DNA from: Burkholderia pyrrocinia
GTDB lineage: Bacteria > Pseudomonadota > Gammaproteobacteria > Burkholderiales > Burkholderiaceae
Direction: 5' to 3'
Length of the DNA: 64,000 nucleotides
NCBI RefSeq assembly: GCF_003330765.1
Contig: NZ_CP024903.1
Coordinates: 3,162,001-3,226,000 of the forward strand
Below the pieces are notes generated by a model that worked only from the letters and a program-made list of their open reading frames with translations, was not told the DNA's origin and did no database searches. Below, piece after piece: positions 1 to 7,964 of this stretch; position 1 is the first letter of the stretch, and each line of letters opens with the position of its first letter. The position numbers and the translations under genes are program-made.

Positions 1-537
1 CCCGCGCACGACGAAGTCGGACGCGGCCTCGAAGCCGGGTCGATCGATCTCGCGGTCGGCTACTTCCCCGACCTCGACGGCAACAACTTCTTCCAGCAGC
101 GGTTGTTCACGCACCGGTTCGTGTGCCTGATGCGGCGCGGCCATCCGTTCGAACAGGCGCCGCCGTTCACGGTCGAGCAGTTCCTCGCATGCGGGCACGC
201 GGTGGTGCGCGCCGAAGGCCGCAGCCAGGAGGTGCTCGAGAAATATCTCGCGAAGCAGCGCATGCAGCGCCGCGCGGTGCTCGAGACGCCGCACTTCATG
301 AGCCTGCCGTTCATCCTGAGCCGCACCGACCTGATCGCGACGGTGCCGCATGCGATCGGCTATGCGTATGCGGCCGAGCACGCGTTCATCGTGCCCGTCG
401 AGCCGCCGCTCGCGCTGCCGCGCTTCGACCTGAAGCAGCACTGGCACCGCAAGTACCACAACGATCCGCGCACCGCGTGGCTGCGCGGCGTCGTCGCATC
501 GCTGTTCAACGACGAGCAGGACGAATGGCCGAAGTGA
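1..537 (+). CDS. LysR-type regulator, C-terminal part (5' end outside window)
   Basis: The frame is open from the first base and codes for 178 residues before a TGA. The visible part has the look of the effector-binding (periplasmic-binding-like) domain of LysR regulators: a GSIDLAVGYFPDL strand near the start, a long charged middle, and a TVPHAIGYAYA stretch that matches the usual 'late' effector-domain motif. The DNA-binding helix-turn-helix lies upstream of the window, so neither target nor inducer can be judged. It is followed after 89 bp by folE on the same strand, but the spacing suggests a separate transcript. Confidence 0.85.
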   Translation, partial: PAHDEVGRGLEAGSIDLAVGYFPDLDGNNFFQQRLFTHRFVCLMRRGHPFEQAPPFTVEQFLACGHAVVRAEGRSQEVLEKYLAKQRMQRRAVLETPHFMSLPFILSRTDLIATVPHAIGYAYAAEHAFIVPVEPPLALPRFDLKQHWHRKYHNDPRTAWLRGVVASLFNDEQDEWPK

Positions 538-626
538 GCGCCGGGCCGCACGCACGACCCGCGAAAGCATGAAACAATCACCGGATACCGGCCGCCGCAG
601 GCGGCCGCCTTCGATGGAGCCACTAC

Positions 627-1256
627 ATGGGTAAGAAAACCGCGCGGCCCGAGCCGGCCACATCCCGGCCGAGCCGTAAAGAAGCAGAAGACGCGGTCCG
701 CGTGCTGTTGCGCTGGGCCGGCGACGACCCCGCGCGCGAAGGCCTGCTCGACACGCCCGCACGCGTCGTGCGCGCGTACGAGCAGTTCTTCGCCGGCTAT
801 GCGCTTGAGCCGCGCGACATCCTCGCGCGCACGTTCAGCGAGGTCGACGGCTACGACGAGATGATCGTGCTGAAGGACATCCGCTTCGAGAGCTACTGCG
901 AGCACCACATGGTGCCGATCATCGGCCGCGCACACGTCGCGTATCTGCCGAACCATCGCGTGGTCGGCATCTCGAAGCTCGCGCGCCTCGTCGACGCGTT
1001 CGCGAAGCGCCTGCAGATCCAGGAAAAGATGACCGTGCAGATCGCCGATACGCTGTTCGACGTGCTGCAGCCGAAAGGTGTCGGCGTGATCCTCGAAGCC
1101 GCGCACCAGTGCATCTCGACGCGCGGCGTGCACAAGCCGGGGGTCGAGATGGTCACGTCGCGCATGCTCGGCACGTTCCGCACCGATCCGTCGACGCGGC
1201 GCGAATTCCTCTCGATCGTCGCCAACCCTTCTTCAGTCAACCTGACGAATACGTAA
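627..1256 (+). CDS. folE: GTP cyclohydrolase I
   Basis: A 209-residue protein of the usual family length. It converts GTP to 7,8-dihydroneopterin triphosphate, the first step to folate and pterin cofactors, in the cytosol. The zinc site is complete: Cys91 and His94 in the CEHHMVP motif and Cys162 in [10 protein letters not shown]. The ATG follows a purine-rich GATGGAG stretch. The stop codon abuts directly on the ATG of the next gene, a pteridine-reductase-like SDR, so the two are translationally linked and probably work in the same pterin pathway. Confidence 0.96.
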   Translation: MGKKTARPEPATSRPSRKEAEDAVRVLLRWAGDDPAREGLLDTPARVVRAYEQFFAGYALEPRDILARTFSEVDGYDEMIVLKDIRFESYCEHHMVPIIGRAHVAYLPNHRVVGISKLARLVDAFAKRLQIQEKMTVQIADTLFDVLQPKGVGVILEAAHQCISTRGVHKPGVEMVTSRMLGTFRTDPSTRREFLSIVANPSSVNLTNT

Positions 1257-2060
1257 ATGGAGCCGACGAAGCAAACGGCGCACGCGCCCGTCGTGCTCGT
1301 GACCGGCGCCGCGCGCCGGGCCGGGCGCGCGTTCGCCGAATATTTCGCCGCGCGCGGCTATCGCACCGCGGTGCATTACGACCGCTCGGCCGAAGCCGCG
1401 CAGGCCGCGGCCCGCGCGATCGCCGAACGCGGGCACGATTCGATTGCGCTGCAGGCCGACCTGTCGGATGCCGCGCAGATCACCGCGCTGATCGACCAGG
1501 TGTATGCACGCTTCGGGCGCCTCGACGTGCTCGTCAACAACGCGTCGGTATTCTGGCAGGACCATTTCCCGAGCTTCGACCTCGCGGCGTTCGACCAGGC
1601 GTGGGCCGTCAACTGCCGCGCGCCGATCCTGCTCACGCGCGCGTTCTACGAACGGGCCCGCGCGGCCGGCACGCAGGGCGTCGTCGTGAATGTGGTCGAC
1701 CAGAAGATCAAGGAAAACTTTCACCGCGACCATTTCAGCTACACGGTCGCGAAGGCCGCGCTCGGCAACCTCACGCAGATGCTCGCGCTGTCGTCCGCGC
1801 CCGTGCTGCGCGTGAACGCGGTATTCCCGGGGCTGATGCTGCCGAGCGACGACCAGACGCAGGCCGACTTCGAACACGCGAGCCGCGCATCGACACCGCT
1901 CGCGCGCATCGCGGGCCCCGAGGATGTCGCGAGCGCGATCCTGCTGCTGACGGGCAACGCGTACAACGGCGTGGATTTCGTCGTCGATGCGGGGCAGAAC
2001 CTGATCCGCGTCGACCAGGACGTGCTGTACAAGCACCGCTCGCCTGCCGGCAAGCACTGA
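1257..2060 (+). CDS. SDR oxidoreductase, FolM-like dihydromonapterin/dihydrofolate reductase
   Basis: A 267-aa Rossmann-fold short-chain reductase. The N-terminal nucleotide motif is TGAARRAG (residues 16-23), the arginine-rich version typical of pteridine reductases (PTR1/FolM) rather than the TGxxxGxG of ordinary SDRs. NNAS and a Y-x3-K catalytic pair (FSYTVAK) follow. The stretch around VVDQKIKEN and AKAALGNLTQ resembles E. coli FolM. Its ATG directly follows the folE stop. Seen: SDR fold, arginine-rich motif, linkage to folE. Inferred: NADPH-dependent reduction of dihydromonapterin or dihydrofolate. A general SDR of unknown substrate is the alternative. Confidence 0.8.
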   Translation: MEPTKQTAHAPVVLVTGAARRAGRAFAEYFAARGYRTAVHYDRSAEAAQAAARAIAERGHDSIALQADLSDAAQITALIDQVYARFGRLDVLVNNASVFWQDHFPSFDLAAFDQAWAVNCRAPILLTRAFYERARAAGTQGVVVNVVDQKIKENFHRDHFSYTVAKAALGNLTQMLALSSAPVLRVNAVFPGLMLPSDDQTQADFEHASRASTPLARIAGPEDVASAILLLTGNAYNGVDFVVDAGQNLIRVDQDVLYKHRSPAGKH

Positions 2061-2066
2061 CGCACG

Positions 2067-2095
2067 CGCGGCGGCGGCCGGCGGCCGCCGCCGCG
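2067..2095. terminator. Perfect GC hairpin between convergent genes
   Basis: A 13-bp perfect inverted repeat (CGCGGCGGCGGCC / GGCCGCCGCCGCG) with a 3-nt loop, lying in the 35 bp between the convergent folM-like gene and cysE. There is no U-tract, so it would be a strong hairpin rather than a textbook intrinsic terminator; it can serve both strands. Confidence 0.65.
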
Positions 2096-3016
2096 TTACG
2101 GCTTCTCGGCGCTCCCGCCTTCGCGAACCTTGCCCTGCGCGACGCTCGTGCCGGCCGGCACACTGTGCGTAAGCCACACGTTGCCGCCGATCACCGAGCC
2201 GCGCCCGATCGTCACGCGGCCGAGAATCGTCGCGCCCGCGTAGATCACCACGTCGTCCTCGACGATCGGGTGCCGTGCGTTGCCCTTGACCAGCGCGCCT
2301 TCGCCATCGGCCGGGAAGCTCTTCGCGCCGAGCGTGACGGCCTGGTACACGCGCACGCGCTCGCCGATGATCGCCGTCTCGCCGATCACGACGCCCGTGC
2401 CGTGGTCGATGAAGAAGCTCGGGCCGATCTGCGCACCGGGGTGGATGTCGATGCCGGTGGCCGAGTGGGCGATTTCATTGATGAACCGCGCGAGCAGCGG
2501 CACGCCGAGCTGATGCAGCGCGTGCGCGAGCCGGTGGTGCATCATCGCCAGCACGCCGGGGTAGCACAGCAGGATCTCGGTGATGTGCTGCGCGGCCGGA
2601 TCGCCCGCGTAGGCGGCCTGGATGTCGCTGACGAGCAGCGCGCGGACCGCCGGCAACTGCCGGCCGAATTCGCGCGCGATCTCGAACGCGCGCTCGTCGA
2701 GCTCCGCGGACGGCGTATCCACATGCTCGGGGAGGAACGGCAGCGCACGGCGAACCTGCTCGGACAGGATGCGCAGCGTGCTTTCGAGCGTATGGCCGAC
2801 GTAGTAGTCGACGCTTTCGTCAGTCAGATCCGGCGCGCCGTAATGCGTCGGAAACATCGACGCGCGCAGGCCGGTGACAATCTTGCAGATTGCATCGCGG
2901 GATGGCAGCTCACGGATGCCGCGCGGATGGCGCGTGCGATGGAGTTCCTCGCGCGACTCGCGCAAGCCGATGACGATTTCTTCGAGGCCCCACTGACGGA
3001 CGGGTGATGTCGACAT
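2096..3016 (-). CDS. cysE: Serine O-acetyltransferase
   Basis: A 306-aa cytosolic enzyme making O-acetyl-L-serine from serine and acetyl-CoA, the carbon skeleton for cysteine. The first ~165 residues are the helical N-terminal domain of serine acetyltransferases (long EpsC-like form). The rest is a left-handed parallel beta helix of hexapeptide repeats, with the signature DIHPGAQIG, the catalytic FIDHGTGVVIGET segment and a flexible C-terminal tail that would bind O-acetylserine sulfhydrylase. It is monocistronic by position, convergent with the pterin genes. Whether it is the housekeeping enzyme or a second copy cannot be told from this window. Confidence 0.93.
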   Translation of the reverse strand: MSTSPVRQWGLEEIVIGLRESREELHRTRHPRGIRELPSRDAICKIVTGLRASMFPTHYGAPDLTDESVDYYVGHTLESTLRILSEQVRRALPFLPEHVDTPSAELDERAFEIAREFGRQLPAVRALLVSDIQAAYAGDPAAQHITEILLCYPGVLAMMHHRLAHALHQLGVPLLARFINEIAHSATGIDIHPGAQIGPSFFIDHGTGVVIGETAIIGERVRVYQAVTLGAKSFPADGEGALVKGNARHPIVEDDVVIYAGATILGRVTIGRGSVIGGNVWLTHSVPAGTSVAQGKVREGGSAEKP

Positions 3017-3153
3017 ATGCCAATGCAGGCGGCCGCGCTCGGTCGCACGGCCGCTAATAAAGTGACGGGTTCCGCAAGATTACCGCGTTTTTTGTCCGGG
3101 AGCGGCACGCAGGAGATCGGCCGGACGGCCGACGATGCCGAATCGCGACGGCG

Positions 3154-3387
3154 TCAGATCGTGATGCTGCTCGCGTCGATCCATCGCACGGCCCAGTCGC
3201 GCGCATGCGCGATCGCGGCGCCTTCGTCGTTGAACTGGAGCTCGATCGGAAAAAATCGGTTCGCAACGAGTTCCCCGTCGCTCGATCGGGAGATCACGAC
3301 GTAGGGCTTGAACGAACCGTCACTGGCACGCGCGGGCGCACAATTCAACAGATAACCGCGGTGCGTGAAGGCAGTAGTCGCTTGCAT
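3154..3387 (-). CDS. Small conserved-looking protein of unknown function (77 aa)
   Basis: A compact 77-aa open frame with a protein-like composition (MQATTAFTHRGYLLNC... FKPYVVISRSSDGE... AIAHARDWAVRWIDASS). The pattern of short beta strands followed by one helix suggests a small alpha/beta fold. No signal peptide and no membrane segment. It stands alone, reading away from the next unknown gene. I do not recognise a family and propose no function; codon-position GC bias favours this frame over its overlaps. Confidence 0.6.
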   Translation of the reverse strand: MQATTAFTHRGYLLNCAPARASDGSFKPYVVISRSSDGELVANRFFPIELQFNDEGAAIAHARDWAVRWIDASSITI

Positions 3388-3666
3388 GAATCCGCCACCT
3401 CTAGTCCCTTGCTTTGTTGTTCACTACCCGTCTTTAAGGGTGCTGAGGCGCCCCCGGCGCGGGCAGAGGCGGCGCAACTGCATCCCCTGTCGCCGCTTCG
3501 CAGGAAAAGAATCATACTCTGTAGAAAACGGGTCTTCTAGCTGAAATAAATCATGACAAATCAGTGCGCGTCGCGCGACCGCGGCGATCGCCCGCGCGCC
3601 TTTTCCCGTCGTACCCGGAACGGGATTTGCTTCGATCCGGAGCGCTTCGCCGCCAGGAGAGCCGTG

Positions 3667-4077
3667 ATGGAATCATCCGGTCAAACAGGTCGTTCGCATC
3701 CGCGCAGCATCGAGCTCTACAACGACGACACGCACGACAGCACGGTCGACACCGACGGCAAGAACCGCGAGGCGTCGCGCCTCGCCGGCGGCGGGCCGAT
3801 CTCGCCCGACGAGATCACCGGCAGCAACGCATCACTCGTCAATGCGATGCCGGAAGCCGGCGACGGCCTCGCCGGTTTCGACAGCCGCCCCGGCGGCAAT
3901 CATCCGGCGTTCGCACTGCGCGCAGGCTACATGGTGATCGAGAAAGGCTTCGACGCGCCGACGCCCGCGGGCGACGCGCTGATCGGTCCCGTCCACCGGA
4001 TGTACGGCAGCGCGTACTGGCCCGGCCACGGACGGCGGCCGGAGCGCATCATCGAGCTGACAACCGCGCCGAAGTAG
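3667..4077 (+). CDS. Hypothetical protein (136 aa), hydrophilic
   Basis: The frame is open upstream from 3553, but the ATG at 3667 is preceded by an AGGAGA ribosome-binding site and is the better start. The 136-aa product begins with a polar, probably disordered segment (ELYNDDTHDSTVDTDGKNREASR), then has a more folded C-terminal half with GNHPAFALRAGYMVIEKGF and a Pro/Arg-rich tail. No signal peptide or membrane helix. It resembles small Burkholderia-restricted hypothetical proteins, possibly the DUF3005 type, but that recollection is weak. Function unknown. Confidence 0.6.
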   Translation: MESSGQTGRSHPRSIELYNDDTHDSTVDTDGKNREASRLAGGGPISPDEITGSNASLVNAMPEAGDGLAGFDSRPGGNHPAFALRAGYMVIEKGFDAPTPAGDALIGPVHRMYGSAYWPGHGRRPERIIELTTAPK

Positions 4078-4609
4078 CCGGCGCGGCGTTTGAATCGGTC
4101 GTTCGTTTGCGGACCGGCATCGGTCGACGACCGATGGCTGCGGATCGGCGCATGCGACTGTGTGCCGGTATCCCAGTGGTGCGCAAACGGACGATTCCGC
4201 GCATCGGCGTCGGCAGTTTCATGCATGCCGCGAATCGCACCGACGCACATGCGTTGATCGACATCATGTCGAAACGGCGCGGTTGCGATTGAATGGCGAT
4301 GCGTGCGGTTCATCAGCGTGGCTGTTGCGCCGTGTCGATGCAGTTCGCATGCGCCGCGATGCGCGTGCCCATGCAACGCGCGATTCCGATGCCTGCGCAT
4401 GCCTTCCCGCCGACGATGCGGACGACGGAGGCGACCGGGCCAGGCGACACGCGTCGCGCGGTGCAGCATGCGCCGCGCGCATGGCCGTGCGCGGCACGAC
4501 GGGCACCTCACTGCAAAGTCCCCGCCATTGGTTTACTCTGCCTCGCAGCAACGCCCAGCCTGATCGGCCATCCGGCCGACTTCGTTTCAACCCGCCACTC
4601 GGAGACACT
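4078..4609. other. 532-bp non-coding stretch upstream of the stress-protein gene
   Basis: Overlapping reading frames exist here but none has a ribosome-binding site, a protein-like composition or the local codon bias. The only structured element I see is the Fnr-like half-palindrome at 4254-4267. The stretch could be a long leader or could hold a small RNA; nothing in the sequence proves either. Confidence 0.5.
4254..4267. promoter_or_regulatory. Candidate Fnr/Anr box
   Basis: TTGATCGACATCAT matches 9 of 10 defined positions of the Fnr/Anr consensus TTGAT-N4-ATCAA. It lies about 340 bp upstream of the universal stress protein gene and 0.9 kb upstream of an Fnr-type regulator gene. A 9/10 match is expected about twice by chance in 64 kb, so the neighbourhood rather than the score is the argument. 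Confidence 0.35.
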
Positions 4610-5077
4610 ATGTACAAGCGCATTCTGGTTGCCGTCGACGGCAGCGACACGTCCCGCCATGCGTTCGATGCCGCGCTGGCGCTCGCGAAAGCGCACGGCG
4701 CCGAGCTGCAACCGTTCTATGTCGTCGAGAACGCCGCGATCTACTACAGCGTGCCGGGCTACGATCCGTCCGTGCTGCGCGATCAACTCGTCGCGCAGGG
4801 CGACGCGCTCGCGAAGGAGTTCACGAAGCTGATGCAGGCAGCGGGCGTGAAAGGCGAGACGCGGCTGAACGAGGCGACCTCGCTCAACGATGTGTCGTCG
4901 CTGATCCTCGAAGGCGCGAAGGCGTTCGGCGCCGATCTGCTCGTGCTCGGCACGCACGGCCGCCGCGGGTTCCGCCGTCTCGTGCTCGGCAGCATTGCCG
5001 AACAATGCGTGCGGCACGCGACGCTGCCCGTGCTGCTGATTCCGGCGGCCGCCAGCGTGGACGAGCAGGCCGCCTGA
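4610..5077 (+). CDS. Universal stress protein (UspA family)
   Basis: A 155-aa single-domain Usp protein starting MYKRILVAVDGSDTSRHA, with GGAGA 5-9 nt before the ATG; in-frame extension further upstream has no ribosome-binding site. The nucleotide-binding signature G-x2-G-x9-G-S is present (GTHGRRGFRRLVLGS near residue 110), so this is an ATP-binding-type Usp. It sits just upstream of an Fe-S Fnr-family regulator on the same strand. Usp genes next to Fnr/Anr regulators are common among oxygen-limitation regulons in proteobacteria; a role in low-oxygen survival is inferred from this context. Confidence 0.93.
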   Translation: MYKRILVAVDGSDTSRHAFDAALALAKAHGAELQPFYVVENAAIYYSVPGYDPSVLRDQLVAQGDALAKEFTKLMQAAGVKGETRLNEATSLNDVSSLILEGAKAFGADLLVLGTHGRRGFRRLVLGSIAEQCVRHATLPVLLIPAAASVDEQAA

Positions 5078-5180
5078 ACGGCGTTCGGCAGGCGCGGCCG
5101 GTCGCGACGTTTTGTCACCCGACAGCGGCAACTTGCGGTGGGACAATGATTCCGTCGATTCAACGCCGGAGTAAACGATC

Positions 5181-5927
5181 ATGCTGACGCCCGTCGCCAC
5201 ACGCCCCGCCGCCACGCCTCATGCCGGCAGCTGGGCTCCTCGCCAGGCCCCGCACTGCTCGTCGTGCGCAATGCGGCACTTGTGCATGCCGCAGGGCCTG
5301 GCGCCCGAAGCGCTCAGTCGCCTCGAGTCGGTCATCTGCGCGGCTCGCCCCGTCAAGCGCGGCGAAGCGCTGTTCCGCGAAGGCGATGCATTCGACAACC
5401 TGTATGCCGTGCGCTCGGGTTCGCTGAAAACCGTCGCGACGCGCCACGACGGCCGCGAACAGGTCACGGGCCTGCATCTCGCGGGCGAAGCGCTCGGCCT
5501 CGACGGCATCTGCGACGATACGCATCCGCGCACCGCGGTCGCGCTGGAAGACAGCTCCGTCTGCGTGATTCCGTACAGCGCGCTCAAGGCGCTGTGCTCG
5601 GAAGCCGGCTCGATGCAGTTGCGCATGCACAAGCTGATGAGCGAACAGATCGTGCGCGAAACGTCGCAAACGATGCTGCTCGGTTCGCTGAATGCCGAAG
5701 AACGTGTCGCCGCTTTCCTGCTCGACGTGTCGTCGCGCTACCTGAAGCGCGGTTACTCGCCGTCGGAATTCAACCTGCGGATGACGCGCGAAGATATCGG
5801 CAGCTATCTCGGCATGACGCTCGAAACGGTCAGCCGCACGCTGTCCAAATTCCAGAAGCGCGGCCTGATCGAAATGCAGGGCCGCCACGTCCAGATCGTC
5901 GACTTCGACGGCCTGCATCACCTCTGA
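5181..5927 (+). CDS. Crp/Fnr-family regulator with Fe-S cysteine set (Fnr/Anr-like)
   Basis: A 248-aa regulator. The N-terminal HCSSCAMRHLC motif gives Cys26, Cys29 and Cys35, and a fourth cysteine, Cys111 (GICDD), falls where Fnr has its distal ligand, so a [4Fe-4S] oxygen-sensing cluster is likely. A cyclic-nucleotide-binding-like beta barrel (KRGEALFREGDAFDNLYAVRSG) follows, then a dimer helix and a C-terminal HTH with DIGSYLGMTLETVSRTLSKF. The ETVSRT recognition helix has the E..SR pattern that reads TTGAT half-sites. Known of the family: anaerobic activation or repression. Inferred: control of the adjacent stress gene. Confidence 0.93.
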   Translation: MLTPVATRPAATPHAGSWAPRQAPHCSSCAMRHLCMPQGLAPEALSRLESVICAARPVKRGEALFREGDAFDNLYAVRSGSLKTVATRHDGREQVTGLHLAGEALGLDGICDDTHPRTAVALEDSSVCVIPYSALKALCSEAGSMQLRMHKLMSEQIVRETSQTMLLGSLNAEERVAAFLLDVSSRYLKRGYSPSEFNLRMTREDIGSYLGMTLETVSRTLSKFQKRGLIEMQGRHVQIVDFDGLHHL

Positions 5928-5935
5928 TGCCGCAC

Positions 5936-5956
5936 GGCGCGCGCCTGTCGCGCGCC
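5936..5956. terminator. Hairpin between convergent fnr-like and argP genes
   Basis: GGCGCGC / GCGCGCC, a 7-bp stem with a 7-nt loop, in the 57-bp gap between the stop codons of the Fnr-like gene and argP. No U-tract. Confidence 0.45.
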
Positions 5957-5984
5957 GCCCGCGTCGCCCGCGTGACGTTATCGA

Positions 5985-6878
5985 TCAGTCGAGAAACAGC
6001 GCGGCACGCGCCTTGAGCGCCGCGCTGAAATCGTCGAGCCAGCCGATCGACAAGCGCCAGCTCTGCCAGTAAAGATCGATGTCGACGGTTCGTCCGCGCG
6101 ACATGTCGACCAGTTCGCCCGCCGTCAGCAGGCGGTCGACCATCCGGTCCGGGCACATTCCCCATCCCAGCCCCGTCTCGCATGCGCGCAGGTAGCCCGC
6201 GACGTGCGGTATCCAGTGCTGCGGCGGATCGAGATCCGCGCGCGTCACGCGCCGGATGAAACGCGCCTGCAGCCCGTCCTTCGGATTGAACATCACGCAC
6301 GGCGCGCGGCGCAGCGCATCGCGCGTGATGCCCGCGCCGAAGTAGCGTGCGTGAAACGCCGGCGAGCACACCGCGCGATAGCGGATACGCCCGAGCCGCG
6401 TCGAGCGGCACCCGTGGATCGGCTCGGCCTGCGCGGTCACGGCGCCCTGCACGCTGCCGTCGCGAATGCGCGCCGCCGTGTAGTCCTGGTCATCGATCAC
6501 GAGGTCGAGCAGCATCTCGCGCTCCGTGCAGAACGGTCCCACCGCGTCGATGAACCACGTCGCGACGCTGTCGTCGTTGACGGCCACGCGCAACATCGGC
6601 CATGCGCTCGCGATCTGGCCCGGCAGCGTCGGCATCCGGCCGCCCAGTTCGGCCTCGAGCAGTTGCACGCGCTCGGTATGCCGGCACAGCAGCGCGCCCG
6701 ACGTCGTCGCGACGCACGGCTGCCCGCGCTTGACGAGCACGCTGCCGACACGCTCCTCCAGCAGTTTCACGCGCTGCGACACGGCCGACGGCGTGACATT
6801 CAGCTCCTTGGCCGCACGCTCGAACGAGCCGTGCCGGATCACGGCCGCGAGGGCGTCGAGCAACGCGTAGTCGAGCAT
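5985..6878 (-). CDS. argP: LysR-type regulator ArgP/LysG
   Basis: A 297-aa LysR regulator with an N-terminal HTH (GSFERAAKELNVTPSAVSQRVKLLEERVG) and a C-terminal effector domain. It is divergent from an LysE/ArgO exporter gene, the standard arrangement in which ArgP/LysG senses cytosolic lysine or arginine (and toxic analogues such as canavanine) and activates the exporter. The effector domain ends with the family's characteristic YWQSWRLSIGWLDDFS stretch. The shared 101-bp upstream region is AT-rich and carries a TAAT-N4-ATTA dyad. Confidence 0.9.
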   Translation of the reverse strand: MLDYALLDALAAVIRHGSFERAAKELNVTPSAVSQRVKLLEERVGSVLVKRGQPCVATTSGALLCRHTERVQLLEAELGGRMPTLPGQIASAWPMLRVAVNDDSVATWFIDAVGPFCTEREMLLDLVIDDQDYTAARIRDGSVQGAVTAQAEPIHGCRSTRLGRIRYRAVCSPAFHARYFGAGITRDALRRAPCVMFNPKDGLQARFIRRVTRADLDPPQHWIPHVAGYLRACETGLGWGMCPDRMVDRLLTAGELVDMSRGRTVDIDLYWQSWRLSIGWLDDFSAALKARAALFLD

Positions 6879-6885
6879 TAGATTT

Positions 6886-6902
6886 CCTTAATCCGCATTA
6901 GG
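6886..6902. promoter_or_regulatory. Candidate ArgP/LysG operator in divergent promoter
   Basis: CCTTAATCCGCATTAGG contains a perfect TAAT-N4-ATTA dyad, the AT-rich short palindrome expected of a LysR site. It sits just outside the argP start and about 80 bp before argO, inside an AT-rich stretch of otherwise GC-rich DNA. Confidence 0.45.
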
Positions 6903-6979
6903 TGATTTAGCTTCTCTTATTTTCATGCTGACCGCAGACTAGCGCTACCCGATTCATTCGTCTACTGCTTTCACCCACC

Positions 6980-7600
6980 ATGAACTGGCTCGCTTTTTCC
7001 CATGGCGCCGCGTTGTGCGCGTCGCTCATCGTCACCATCGGCGCGCAGAACGCATTCGTGCTCAGGCAGGGCATCATGCGCTCGCACGTCGGCAAGATCG
7101 TGCTGCTGTGCTCACTGTCCGACATGATCCTGATCGGCGCGGGCGTCGGCGGCGCATCGGTGCTCGTCGAACGCTATCCGACCTTCGTTCACGCGGTGCT
7201 GTACGTCGGCCTCGCGTATCTCGCGTGGTTCGGCATCAACGCGCTGCGCCGCGCGTTCAAGCCGGGCCACGAAACGCTCGACGTGCGCGGCGACGCGGTC
7301 GCGCCGCCGCCGCAGAGCGGCCTCGCGATCGTGCTGATGACGCTCGCGTTCACGTGGCTCAACCCGCACGTGTATCTCGACACGTTCCTGCTGATCGGCA
7401 CGGCCGGTGCGCGCGAGCCGGAAGGCGCGCGGGTCGCGTTCGCGATCGGCGCGATGACGGTCAGCTTCGTGTGGTTCCTCGGGCTTGGCTACGGTGCGCG
7501 ATTGCTCGCGCCGTGGTTCCGCAAGGCCGTTGCGTGGCGCGTGCTGGACGGTGCGATCGGCAGCATGGTGCTGTTTCTCGCGGCGGTGCAGTTGCGCTAA
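6980..7600 (+). CDS. argO: LysE/ArgO-family basic amino acid exporter
   Basis: A 206-aa inner-membrane protein with about six hydrophobic segments. The LysE signature is at the N terminus (VTIGAQNAFVLRQGI) and the second-half signature TWLNPHVYLDTFLL is present. It exports arginine and/or lysine, or toxic analogues, when cytosolic levels rise. It is divergent from argP, which should activate it. The 24-nt region before the ATG lacks a strong Shine-Dalgarno sequence. It may be functionally connected to the basic amino acid importer and putative canavanine-type module 30 kb downstream, but that is speculation. Confidence 0.93.
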   Translation: MNWLAFSHGAALCASLIVTIGAQNAFVLRQGIMRSHVGKIVLLCSLSDMILIGAGVGGASVLVERYPTFVHAVLYVGLAYLAWFGINALRRAFKPGHETLDVRGDAVAPPPQSGLAIVLMTLAFTWLNPHVYLDTFLLIGTAGAREPEGARVAFAIGAMTVSFVWFLGLGYGARLLAPWFRKAVAWRVLDGAIGSMVLFLAAVQLR

Positions 7601-7964
7601 CCGACTCATCGACTCACCGACGCACGGGCGGCGGCTTGCCGCCCGTCTTCCCATCCGCTCCGGCACGACGCCGGGGCACTCCGCCCTCCCGCCCGCTTCC
7701 CGTCGCGCCAGCCGCCACGAAAATCCGCTCCAGATCGAATGCAGCCGTACGGAACGCTCGCGTAACGGACGAGGCGTTCGCCATTTGCCTCAAACCGTCC
7801 ACCATCGCGTCGACTCGCCGCCTGCACGAATCGGACCGATCGGCGAGAATGTCCGGTGTCCCGCGACAACGGCGGAACCGCATCTCGCACCCCGCCGTCT
7901 CGCCGCAATCGTTTTGGCCAATCCCGCGGTTCAATCCCGTTACCCACCGATATCGGAGCAGAAC
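7601..7964. other. 364-bp intergenic region after argO
   Basis: Holds the argO terminator hairpin at its left end and presumably the promoter of the aldo/keto reductase gene at its right. Open frames extend the downstream gene leftward but have no start signal or protein-like sequence; I see nothing else. Confidence 0.5.
7625..7645 (+). terminator. argO terminator hairpin
   Basis: CGGGCGGC / GCCGCCCG, an 8-bp perfect stem with a 5-nt loop, 25 bp after the argO stop and followed by TCTTCCC, a weak pyrimidine tract on the + strand. Confidence 0.65.

Noticed and set aside
4160..4609. N-terminal extension of the universal stress protein
   Set aside because: The extension is Arg/Cys/His-rich with no ribosome-binding site; the ATG at 4610 has GGAGA and starts the standard Usp domain.
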